Origin: Nonomuraea roseoviolacea subsp. carminata
GTDB taxonomy: Bacteria > Actinomycetota > Actinomycetes > Streptosporangiales > Streptosporangiaceae
Assembly: GCF_024172185.1 (NCBI RefSeq)
Contig: NZ_JAMZEC010000001.1
Location: 3,596,001 to 3,660,000 of the forward strand
Reading direction: 5' to 3'
DNA: 64,000 nt
Of this stretch, positions 17,714-24,988 are shown one piece after another. Every line of letters begins with the position of its first letter. The first letter of the stretch is position 1. The notes under the pieces were generated by a model, which was given only the letters and a program-made list of their open reading frames with translations, had not been told where the DNA came from and searched no databases. Both the position numbers and the translations under genes were made by a program.

Positions 17714-18556
17714 ATGTTCATCGCAGCGAAGGCCGTCGCGGTCACCCTGCTCGTCGGCTCGTTCGGCGCCCTCACCTCGCCGGAGACGCAAGCCGCGTAC
17801 GAGAAGAAGGCCGCCGTCGAGGAGACGCGGGTGGCCTGCATGAAGGAGCAGGGCCTGACCTACCTGGCCCAGCCGGTGGTGAAGCGCACGTGGCAGCCCG
17901 GGGAGCGGGAACGGCTCACCGGTGGGTACGAGGCGTTGCGCGCGTACCGGGCCAAGTACGGCTTCGGTGTCTGGTCCCCGCTCGTCTATCCGCGCGACGC
18001 GGTGGTCAACCCGGTGTCCGGCGAGAACCCGAACAACGGCAACATGATGGCGATGTCGCAGGACGAGCTGAAGAAGTGGCGCGCGGCCGACGACCGCTGC
18101 TTCGCCAAGGCCGCCGAGCAGCACCTGGGCAAGACCGTCACCTCCTACGACGGCTACCTCACCCAGCTCGACGCGGCGCTGGACGCGTCCCTGGCCCCGC
18201 TCGACAGGGACGAGCAGCTCACCCGGCTCGGCCGGCGGTTCGCCAAGTGCCTGGGGGTCAGCCAGGCCAAGCCCTCGGTCCTCGCCGAACTCGGCAGGAC
18301 GCGGTACACGAAGCAGGCCAGTGAGGTCGCCAGGAAGAACTGGAAGGGCGAGCTGCCGAAGGCCCCCGAGGGCCGCACCATCATCCTGAAGCCGCAGCTG
18401 AAGCCCGCGGAGGCCAAGCCGTACCTCGACAAGGAGATCACGTCGGCCCTGAAGGACCTGGAGTGCGGGAAGTCCTTCTACGCCGCCTACTCGCCCAAGG
18501 CGTGGGCGGCGAAGGAGCGCGTGTACCAGGAGTTCGCCGTGGACTTCGCGCTCTGA
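17714..18556 (+). CDS. Secreted protein of unknown function (module 2)
   Basis: The 280-residue protein has a signal peptide ending near SPETQA. The mature part is lysine- and glutamate-rich and mostly helical, with four Cys (VACMKEQG, DRCFAK, AKCLGV, LECGKS) that may form disulfides. ATG 17714 is chosen because AGAAGGAG lies 7 nt upstream; an in-frame ATG at 17684 lacks this. It follows the sigma/CU044_5270 pair, so both ECF modules in the window end with a secreted protein, but the two secreted proteins are not obviously homologous. Confidence 0.7.
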   Translation: MFIAAKAVAVTLLVGSFGALTSPETQAAYEKKAAVEETRVACMKEQGLTYLAQPVVKRTWQPGERERLTGGYEALRAYRAKYGFGVWSPLVYPRDAVVNPVSGENPNNGNMMAMSQDELKKWRAADDRCFAKAAEQHLGKTVTSYDGYLTQLDAALDASLAPLDRDEQLTRLGRRFAKCLGVSQAKPSVLAELGRTRYTKQASEVARKNWKGELPKAPEGRTIILKPQLKPAEAKPYLDKEITSALKDLECGKSFYAAYSPKAWAAKERVYQEFAVDFAL

Positions 18557-18659
18557 CCTGAGCCGGGCCCGGTATCCGTAACTTTGAGGGTCATCCCTTC
18601 ATGTCGCGGCCGGATCGGCGAAAAGCCTCAACAGTCGGTTCAGAGATACCGTTGAGGGC

Positions 18660-19862
18660 ATGGCCATCAGCGTCAAGGACGCCACTTGTGCCGTCGACGC
18701 CGCCACCGTCCTGAGGCTGTTCCCGGCCCGGCCGCGCCTGCTCGCCCTGGGTGAGCCCACCCACGGCGAGGACGCCCTGCTGGACCTGCGCAACGAGCTC
18801 TTCCGGCAGCTCGTCGAGCAGGAGGGCTACCGGACGATCGGGATCGAGAGCGACTGCGTGAGGGGCCTGCTCGTGGACGACTACGTCACCTCGGGCACGG
18901 GCACCCTGGACGAGGTCATGGAGCGCGGCTTCAGCCACGGATGGGGCGCGTCGGCGGCCAACCGGGAGCTCGTGCGCTGGATGCGCGCGTACAACGACGG
19001 CCGGTCCCCGTCCGAGCGGCTGCGCTTCGCCGGTTGCGACGGCCCGCTGGAGATGACCCACGCCGCGAGCCCCCGGCAGGCCCTCACCGCGCTCCACGGC
19101 CACCTCGCGGCCCATCTGGCGGCGGACCTGCTGCCCTGCACCGCGGACACCCTCGACCGCCTGCTCGGCGCCGACGACCGGTGGGCCGATCCCGCCGCGA
19201 TCACGGACCCGTCCCGGTCCGTGGGGCGGTCGGCCGAGGCCAGGGAGCTGCTGCTGCTCGCCGACGACCTCGTGGCGCTGCTCGACGCGGAGACGCCGCA
19301 CCTGATCGCGGCCTCCTCGCGGGACGACTGGGACCGGGCGCGCCTGTACGGGCGCGCCGCCACCGGCCTGCTGCGCTACCACTTCTGGCTGGCCGACACG
19401 TCACCGGGCCGCATGGCGCGGCTGCTGGGGCTGCGTAGTTCGATGATCGCGGCCAACCTGCTCGCCGTCGCGGAGCGGGGGCCGGCGCTGGTCCACGCCC
19501 ACAACCTCCACTTCCAGCGGCACAGGAGCGCGATGCGGCTGGGCGACCTGCCGGTGGAGTGGTGGAGCGCCGGCGCGATCGTGCGGGCCCACCTGGGCCA
19601 GGAGTTCGCGTTCCTGGCCACGGCCGTCGGCACGATCTGGCACCAGGGGGTGGACACCCCGCCCGCGGACACCGTCGAAGGGCTCCTGTACGCGCTTCCG
19701 GAGGACCGCTGCGTCCTCGACGCCCGCCGGCTGGCCGCCGCCCTCGGCGACGCGCCGCCCCCGCCCCGGGTGTCCCCCTGGTACGGCTACTTCCCGCTCG
19801 ACCCGGACCACCTGGCGGGAGGCGACGGGATCGTGTTCGTCAAGGACGTCCCCCGGAGCTGA
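18660..19862 (+). CDS. Erythromycin esterase-like hydrolase
   Basis: The 400-residue protein has the Ere/succinoglycan-type signature LLALGEPTHGEDALLDLRNE near the N-terminus, with the catalytic His and metal/acid Glu. IGIESDCVRG follows, then the second conserved block LVHAHNLHFQRH. EreA/EreB proteins open the macrolide lactone ring; more distant members have unknown substrates. It is cytoplasmic. It stands alone, overlapping a convergent small membrane-protein gene by 23 bp. Family membership is clear; drug resistance is only a possibility. Confidence 0.85.
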   Translation: MAISVKDATCAVDAATVLRLFPARPRLLALGEPTHGEDALLDLRNELFRQLVEQEGYRTIGIESDCVRGLLVDDYVTSGTGTLDEVMERGFSHGWGASAANRELVRWMRAYNDGRSPSERLRFAGCDGPLEMTHAASPRQALTALHGHLAAHLAADLLPCTADTLDRLLGADDRWADPAAITDPSRSVGRSAEARELLLLADDLVALLDAETPHLIAASSRDDWDRARLYGRAATGLLRYHFWLADTSPGRMARLLGLRSSMIAANLLAVAERGPALVHAHNLHFQRHRSAMRLGDLPVEWWSAGAIVRAHLGQEFAFLATAVGTIWHQGVDTPPADTVEGLLYALPEDRCVLDARRLAAALGDAPPPPRVSPWYGYFPLDPDHLAGGDGIVFVKDVPRS

Positions 19863-20139
19863 GCCTCCGCCGCCACACCCTGGCGTGGGCCCGCAGCAGC
19901 ACCGGCATCAGCAGGTACACGACCGTCGGCACGACGACGCCGGTGAGGATCAGCGTCCGCAGGGGCATCGGCAGGGGCGCGATCGCCCATCCGAGGAGTG
20001 ACTGCACCACCATGATCATCGAGTAGACCGCCAGCCAGGTGAGCAGCGCCCGGTGGTGCACCGACGGCGGGGCGGGCGCGACGGCGGCGGACCTCGCGCG
20101 GGCTTCGGAGGTGGCGTTGGCAGCGTGTGCGACCGGCAT
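19840..20139 (-). CDS. Small two-helix membrane protein under TetR control
   Basis: The 99-residue protein has a short polar N-terminus and two membrane helices (about residues 31-53 and 58-84), then an Arg-rich tail. ATG 20139 is chosen for the GAGAGGGGAT ribosome site just upstream. It is divergent from the TetR gene, and two near-identical operators fill the gap, so it is the best candidate target of that regulator. The pattern resembles DUF2798-like membrane proteins, but I cannot confirm that family. Confidence 0.72.
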   Translation of the reverse strand: MPVAHAANATSEARARSAAVAPAPPSVHHRALLTWLAVYSMIMVVQSLLGWAIAPLPMPLRTLILTGVVVPTVVYLLMPVLLRAHARVWRRRLSSGGRP

Positions 20140-20183
20140 GGCGATCCCCTCTCTGGGACGGGCGGGAGCTCTGGACGAGCCCC

Positions 20184-20207
20184 AACTCCAACCCGTTGGT
20201 TGGAGTT
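20184..20207. promoter_or_regulatory. TetR operator O1
   Basis: A perfect palindrome has 10-bp arms AACTCCAACC/GGTTGGAGTT and a 4-bp centre. It contains the unit CTCCAAC-N6-GTTGGAG that recurs 42 bp away (four helical turns) at O2. Its position is between the divergent membrane-protein and TetR genes. Confidence 0.8.
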
Positions 20208-20227
20208 TGCCACACGCCCGCCCGAAA

Positions 20228-20247
20228 CTCCAACCGCTCAGTTGGAG
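20228..20247. promoter_or_regulatory. TetR operator O2
   Basis: This second CTCCAAC-N6-GTTGGAG palindrome ends 19 bp before the TetR start codon, placing it over the regulator's own promoter or leader. The identity of arms and spacing with O1 argues that one dimeric regulator binds both. Confidence 0.8.
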
Positions 20248-20266
20248 AATGCCGTATGCTGAGGTC

Positions 20267-20857
20267 ATGGCATGGGACACCGCCCGAACCAGGCAGCTCC
20301 TCCTCGACGCCGCCGTCGAGGAGTTCGCCGAGCACGGCCCGCAGGGCGCCCGCGTCGACCGCGTCGCCGCGAAGGCGGGGGTGAACAAGGAACGCATCTA
20401 CCAGTACTTCGGCAACAAGGACCAGCTCTTCGGCGCCGTCCTCACCCAGGAGCTCGAACGACTGGCCGCCGCCGTCCCCCTGGACGCCGCGCAGGCCGCC
20501 GACCTCGGCCAGTACGCCGGGCGGGTCTTCGACTACCACAGCTCCCACCCGCACCTGGTGCGCCTGCTGCACTGGGAGGGCCTGCACTCCGGCGACGCCG
20601 AGGTCCCCGCCGAGGCGGCGCGGACCGCCCACTACGCCGGCAAGGTCGCCGCGCTGGCCGCCGCCCAGCAGGAGGGCACCCTCACCCGGGTGCTTCCTCC
20701 GGCCGACCTCGTGTACGCGGTGATCGCCCTGGCCGGCTGGTGGTTCTCCACCCCGCAACTCGCCCGCATGATCCGGGCCGGCGCCCCGGACGACGGCCCC
20801 GCCGCCCGCCGGGAGGCGCTGATCCGCCTGGTCCGCGCGCTCGTCGCTGGGCGCTGA
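20267..20857 (+). CDS. TetR/AcrR-family transcriptional regulator
   Basis: The 196-residue protein has an N-terminal TetR helix-turn-helix: TRQLLLDAAVEEFAEHG, then ARVDRVAAKAGVNKERIYQYFGNKDQLF (about residues 30-57). The C-terminal ligand domain is TetR_C-like with WEGLHSGDAEV. ATG 20267 has only a weak GAGG upstream. The two matching palindromes in its upstream gap suggest it represses itself and the divergent membrane protein. The effector is unknown. Confidence 0.9.
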   Translation: MAWDTARTRQLLLDAAVEEFAEHGPQGARVDRVAAKAGVNKERIYQYFGNKDQLFGAVLTQELERLAAAVPLDAAQAADLGQYAGRVFDYHSSHPHLVRLLHWEGLHSGDAEVPAEAARTAHYAGKVAALAAAQQEGTLTRVLPPADLVYAVIALAGWWFSTPQLARMIRAGAPDDGPAARREALIRLVRALVAGR

Positions 20858-21037
20858 CTGATCAATCGCCCACGATCAGTGCCATCGGTGGACGTGGCAC
20901 CCCACACCGCCCACCGGTACTTCTCGCCGCAGCGGCGGCTCTTCAGGGGCCGCGCGGCCGCGTCAACGAAGGGCGGACGGGCCCGCCGAGGACCTGGGAG
21001 GACGCTCTCCGGAGGAGGAGAGTCTCATCGCCGGAGC

Positions 21038-23602
21038 TCAACCGACCGGCAGGCAGCCGGGGCCGCCGTACGCCAGCCGGCGGAAGAAGGTCACGACGCC
21101 GGTCAGCCCTTGCGCCCACGAGAGCGAGCGGGCGGGCGGGTCGTCGGGCGCGAAGAGGACGGGGTGGGTGGCCGAGCCGGCGCTTCGCAGCAGGAGATGG
21201 CCGGCCAGCTCGTACGCCGCCTCCCGATGACGCTCGGACTGGTCCAGATCGGCCAGGTCCAGCAGGTGGTTGCCGACGCCGGCCACGCCGCAGCACTGGC
21301 CGAGCGTGCTCAGGCGCGACATCCGGGCGACGCACACGTCGGCTCCCTGACGGGCGAGGTCGGCCAGGGACGGGTCGCCCAGCACCTTGCCCGCGTGCAG
21401 CAGGGTCGGCCCGATCCCGGCCAGGCCGCGGCACCACGACATGGTCATCGGTTCGGCCGCCGGGTCCGCCGCCTCGCGTACGAGGACCCGGGTGCGTTCG
21501 GCCAGGAGGCGGACCTGCTCCGCGGCGGCTTCGAGCACCCACGACTCGCCGGTCTCCTCGGCGAGGCCGAGCAGCAACGCGGCCGTGCCCGCCAGGCCGT
21601 GCGCGCGGCCGGCTGTCACGTCGGCCTCGCCCGGCCCGGAGGTGCGGGGCAGCGGTCGTTCCGCCGCGACGACACGCGCGCAGCGCCGCGCCGCCTCCAG
21701 GTCGGCCGGGTCGCCGGTGACCCGGTGGAAGTGCAGGTGCCCGAGGCCGGCGCCCGCCTCTCCGTCGGTCAGGTCGGCGGCCTCGGCCCGCCATTCCGGC
21801 GGCGGCAGGCTCCTGCCCGGCCAGCCGGTCGGGCTGATGCCGCAGGCGCCCGCTTCATGGAGGAACAGGTCCGTCCCGGTCACGCCGGTGAACAGGCCGG
21901 GCTGCGGGGTCAACGGCGCCGTGACGCGTACGGTGAAGTCCACCAGCTCGCGCAGCTTCCGCTCCGCGGCCGGCCGGTGCCGATGGTGCAGCAGCTCCAG
22001 GCCGATGCCCGCGCTGCCGCTGTAGACGCTCGCGTCGTTGGCGGCCTTCGTGTTGGCCGGAGCCTCCAGGACGGCGTCCACCAGACGGAGCAGGTCGCCC
22101 ACGAGGTTGTCCAGCACCTCGGCGGCCACGTCCGCGGTGACCACGTCCGCGGTGACCACGGGCGGCGGCGACGACGTCAGGGCGACCGTCGGGCGCTCGT
22201 CCCCCGCCGCGAGCCGCCGTACCGCGGCACGCGCCCGCTCCTCGTCGCCGAGCAGGTCCACGACGGCGGACATCGTCGCCGACGGTGTCCGGCCGTGGTA
22301 GCGCGAGAGCGTCTGCAGCGCCCGCGTCCTCGGCAGCTCCGGATCGTCGCCCAGGGTCACCGGGTGAAGTGCCGTCGCCGCGTACGCCAAGGTCATGCCG
22401 AGCGCGTGGAGGTCGTCGGCGGCTCGCGGCGGCTCGCCGCGCACCTGCCGGGCGGGCGCGTAGCCGGGTGTCATACCGGACAGGTGCAGTCCGTCGTAGG
22501 AGGCGAGCCCGAAGTCGATGAGGCTGGCGCCGTCACCGATCACGACGTTGGCGGCCGACAGGTCGCGCATCATGACGCCACGTTCGTGGACCGCGCTGAG
22601 GATCCGGGCCAGCTCGCCCGCCAGCCGATCGAGGCTCCGCGCGCCCGCGCCCGCACCCGCACTGGGGCCCGTCCGGTAGGGGCCGTTCCGCCGGACGTCC
22701 TCGGCCAGGGTCAGCGGACCGCAGTCGGTGGTGACCAGGAACTCGTCGTCGCCGTACCGGAAGTGGTCGAGGAAGCGCGGCACGCCGGCGACCCCGTCGA
22801 GGGCTTCCAGGACGCGGCGCTCGTTGCGCAGCCGCAGCCGGCCGTCGTTGCCGTCGCCGTGCTCGGCGACGAAGGCGCGCGCCTGCTTGACGACCACCTG
22901 CCGGCCGGTCCGCTCGTCGATCGCGCGGTACACGTTGCCCTGGGCGGCCTCCCTGATCCCGACGACGACGCGATAGCGCCCGCTGAGCAGGAGGTCGTCG
23001 CGGGAGCGGGCGGGCTCGGGCCGGTCGGCGGCGGCGAACGGGTCCTCCACCCACGACGGCTGCCGGTAGGTGAGCCCGGCGGCCTCGTCGAACTCCTCGC
23101 CGGCGGGCCCGCGCAACCGGGTGATCGACTGCCCGCGCACGTCGGTGCTCCGCCGGGTGACGAACCCCCCGTACCGGTAGTACACCGGGGCGTCCGCCGA
23201 CACTCTCCGGTCACTGAGGACGCGCGGCCCTTCGTGGCCGCGCAGTGTCCGGGCGAGCCGCAGCCCGATTTCACGGACGAGATTCTGGTCCGGATAGACA
23301 GTGAATGCCTTGCCGACGCTCTCCGGAACCGTCCGGCCGTCGTTCAGCTCGTGGAGCACCTGTCGCGAACGGGCCAGTTTGAACACACAGCCCTCGGCCA
23401 TCAGGAAAGGGACGAGTTTCTCCACCAGCTCCGGAAAATTCGCGGCGCGGGAAGATACGTGTAACTTCCAGCCGTGTTCCGGTAAAACGGCTCCGTCTGG
23501 CCTGACAACCAGCCAGACAGAGCCGCCTGTCACCGTGTGTCGATCGCCGACGCAGCGCCTGACGACTTGTTCCACCCAGTCCTGGGAACCCGTCTCGCCC
23601 AT
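21038..23602 (-). CDS. Lanthionine synthetase (LanL-like, Cys3 zinc site)
   Basis: The 854-residue fusion enzyme makes thioether rings in a ribosomal peptide. Residues ~1-200 form the SpaV/OspF-like lyase region (GWKLHVSSRAANFPELVEKL). A Ser/Thr-kinase-like domain follows: GNVYRAID, Lys near 236 in VVVKQA, RDLSAAN near 346, DFGLA near 365. A C-terminal LanC-type cyclase follows. Predicted zinc ligands are Cys724 (SWCRG) and Cys770-Cys771 (QCCG). The 46-residue spacing equals that of nisin cyclase, but the usual His is Cys, as in ProcM. Ligands being present points to class IV (LanL) rather than class III (LanKC), which lacks them. The precursor gene lies 60 bp upstream. No transporter or protease gene is near. 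Confidence 0.9.
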   Translation of the reverse strand: MGETGSQDWVEQVVRRCVGDRHTVTGGSVWLVVRPDGAVLPEHGWKLHVSSRAANFPELVEKLVPFLMAEGCVFKLARSRQVLHELNDGRTVPESVGKAFTVYPDQNLVREIGLRLARTLRGHEGPRVLSDRRVSADAPVYYRYGGFVTRRSTDVRGQSITRLRGPAGEEFDEAAGLTYRQPSWVEDPFAAADRPEPARSRDDLLLSGRYRVVVGIREAAQGNVYRAIDERTGRQVVVKQARAFVAEHGDGNDGRLRLRNERRVLEALDGVAGVPRFLDHFRYGDDEFLVTTDCGPLTLAEDVRRNGPYRTGPSAGAGAGARSLDRLAGELARILSAVHERGVMMRDLSAANVVIGDGASLIDFGLASYDGLHLSGMTPGYAPARQVRGEPPRAADDLHALGMTLAYAATALHPVTLGDDPELPRTRALQTLSRYHGRTPSATMSAVVDLLGDEERARAAVRRLAAGDERPTVALTSSPPPVVTADVVTADVAAEVLDNLVGDLLRLVDAVLEAPANTKAANDASVYSGSAGIGLELLHHRHRPAAERKLRELVDFTVRVTAPLTPQPGLFTGVTGTDLFLHEAGACGISPTGWPGRSLPPPEWRAEAADLTDGEAGAGLGHLHFHRVTGDPADLEAARRCARVVAAERPLPRTSGPGEADVTAGRAHGLAGTAALLLGLAEETGESWVLEAAAEQVRLLAERTRVLVREAADPAAEPMTMSWCRGLAGIGPTLLHAGKVLGDPSLADLARQGADVCVARMSRLSTLGQCCGVAGVGNHLLDLADLDQSERHREAAYELAGHLLLRSAGSATHPVLFAPDDPPARSLSWAQGLTGVVTFFRRLAYGGPGCLPVG

Positions 23603-23662
23603 GTTCTGCCAGCCCCCGTCCGGGTGAATTCCGCTACGTCCGGGCCGCGCCGACCCCGGTGA

Positions 23663-23806
23663 TCAGCAGATTTTCGAGATACCAGGTCGCGTCACCGGGC
23701 AACGGTCCTGGTCGACCTGGCTCTCCCACCGCTGCTCGAACTCGACGACCGGCTCCATCACGTCGGTCCCGGCCACTCGGGGTTCCATCCTCAGAAGTGC
23801 CGACAT
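23663..23806 (-). CDS. Candidate lanthipeptide precursor peptide (LanA)
   Basis: The 47-residue reading frame begins with ATG at 23806, 6 nt after AGAAGGGA, and ends in TGA at 23663, 60 bp before the synthetase gene. The N-terminal ~30 residues are leader-like and acidic (MEPRVAGTDVMEPVVEFEQ). The C-terminal part ends DRCPVTRPGISKIC, with Cys36 and Cys47 and possible dehydration sites Ser29, Thr39 and Ser44. Possible rings are Ser29-Cys36 and Ser44 (or Thr39)-Cys47; this pairing is inference. Position, ribosome site, promoter and C-terminal Cys all support it. It does not match SapB/AmfS, FxLD or venezuelin leaders that I know. Confidence 0.82.
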   Translation of the reverse strand: MSALLRMEPRVAGTDVMEPVVEFEQRWESQVDQDRCPVTRPGISKIC

Positions 23807-23850
23807 TGTGTGTCCCTTCTGCCCATTACAGCCTGTCCGATATCAGCGCA

Positions 23851-23878
23851 ATGCTAACAGTCGGGGGTGTTGTGTCAA
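23851..23878 (-). promoter_or_regulatory. Promoter of the lanA-lanL locus
   Basis: On the minus strand a perfect -35 TTGACA (23878-23873) is followed by 16 nt and TAGCAT (23856-23851) as -10. The predicted start is about 38 nt before the lanA ATG. It is one of the few near-consensus housekeeping promoters visible in the window. Confidence 0.6.
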
Positions 23879-23930
23879 GATCCCTTTCCTATGTGCGGCC
23901 TGACAGCGGCCGATGACCAAGCGTGGGATC

Positions 23931-23953
23931 GGAACGTTCCAGGTAGCCTGGAA
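23931..23953. promoter_or_regulatory. Overlapping palindromes upstream of lan promoter
   Basis: GGAACGTTCC (23931-23940) overlaps TTCCAGG-TAG-CCTGGAA (23937-23953). They lie 53-75 bp upstream of the lan -35 box and about 80 bp from the end of the LysR gene. They may be a regulator site for the lan promoter; a role as a transcript-end hairpin for the LysR gene is an alternative. Confidence 0.35.
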
Positions 23954-24031
23954 TGGCGATTCCCTAATGCACAAATTCGATATCCGCGACTGTGAGAAAT
24001 CACATGACGCATGTTTTCTCTGGCCCGTCCC

Positions 24032-24916
24032 TCAGCGGGCCGGGCTCGCGTCCGAGGCGGGCTCCAGGCCGAGGCGGGCGGCCATGCCGGCGGCGGCGGC
24101 CGTCAGCCCGGCCGGCGCCGGACGGCGGGTCACCATGAACAGGGTGAGCCGGCCCGGGATCGCCATCGCCGAGATCTCCTCCCCCGGCTCGGCGTAGGAG
24201 ACACCCATCCCACGGGGCACGACGACTGGGCAGCCGAGCAGCCGCCCCATCCGTACGGCGGTCTCCGCCGTCGCCGCCCGCCGCGGGCGCCCGCCCAGCT
24301 CGGAGACCCGCCGGTGCAGCGTGGCGGTGGAGGTGTCGTAGGTGTACGCGACCACGTCGAGCCCCGCGAACGGCCTGCGCCCCGAGCCGAGGCGCGCGCC
24401 CGCCGGGAGGAGGACGGCCAGCCGGTCGCGGGCCACGGGCAGCGCCGTCACCGTGGCGGGCAACCGCATCTGATTGGCGATCGCGACGAACGCCACGTCC
24501 AGCGACCCCTCGCCGACCCATTCGACCAGCCGGTCGCCGTGGTCGGCGACCTGGTGCACCGTCACCTCGCCCAGCAGGTCCTCCAGCGCCGGGAACACCC
24601 AGGGGGCGAGGCTGCCGAACGTGCCGGCCGTGAGGCTGCCCGCGCGGGCCGCCGCCCGGGTGCGATCGAAGATCGCCTCCAGGTGCTCCAGCACGTGGGC
24701 CGCCTCCGCGGCGAGCGCCCGGCCGGCCGGCGTCGGTCGCGCGCCGGTCGTGTCGCGGTCGAAGAGCCGTTCGCCGATCCGCCGCTCCAGCGCGGCCAGC
24801 CGGTTGCTGGCGGCGGGCTGGCTGACGAGCAGTTCGCGCCCGGCCGCGCCGAGCGAGCCGTGCCGGGCCAGCGCTTCGACAAGCCGCAGGTCCTCCACCG
24901 TGGGCAATGAGCTCAT
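24032..24916 (-). CDS. LysR-family transcriptional regulator
   Basis: The 294-residue protein has an N-terminal winged helix: VEDLRLVEALARHGSLGAAG, then LLVSQPAASNRLAALERRIGERLFDR. The periplasmic-binding-like effector domain occupies residues ~95-285. It is divergent from an MFS transporter gene that it probably controls. A perfect 29-bp palindrome covers its own start codon, so autoregulation is likely. It ends near the lan promoter, but nothing shows that it regulates that locus. Confidence 0.9.
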   Translation of the reverse strand: MSSLPTVEDLRLVEALARHGSLGAAGRELLVSQPAASNRLAALERRIGERLFDRDTTGARPTPAGRALAAEAAHVLEHLEAIFDRTRAAARAGSLTAGTFGSLAPWVFPALEDLLGEVTVHQVADHGDRLVEWVGEGSLDVAFVAIANQMRLPATVTALPVARDRLAVLLPAGARLGSGRRPFAGLDVVAYTYDTSTATLHRRVSELGGRPRRAATAETAVRMGRLLGCPVVVPRGMGVSYAEPGEEISAMAIPGRLTLFMVTRRPAPAGLTAAAAGMAARLGLEPASDASPAR

Positions 24917-24936
24917 AAGACCACGTTATGAGCTCA
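24908..24936. promoter_or_regulatory. Large palindrome over LysR start codon
   Basis: Perfect 11-bp arms TGAGCTCATAA/TTATGAGCTCA flank a 7-bp centre. The left arm includes the LysR ATG (24914-24916) and the right arm lies in the gap to the MFS gene. It is a strong candidate for the LysR binding site controlling both genes. Confidence 0.7.
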
Positions 24937-24988
24937 CGGGACAATCCACGATCTACCTCGAAAAATCGGCAGATTTCAGGATTGCTCC

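Noticed and set aside
18660..19862. A definite macrolide-resistance gene
   Set aside because: The protein has the Ere motifs, but the family includes many members with unknown substrates, so resistance is not claimed.
23913..24197. A 94-codon plus-strand frame next to the lan promoter as a second precursor
   Set aside because: It overlaps the LysR gene antisense, has no ribosome site, and its Cys positions do not fit a core peptide.
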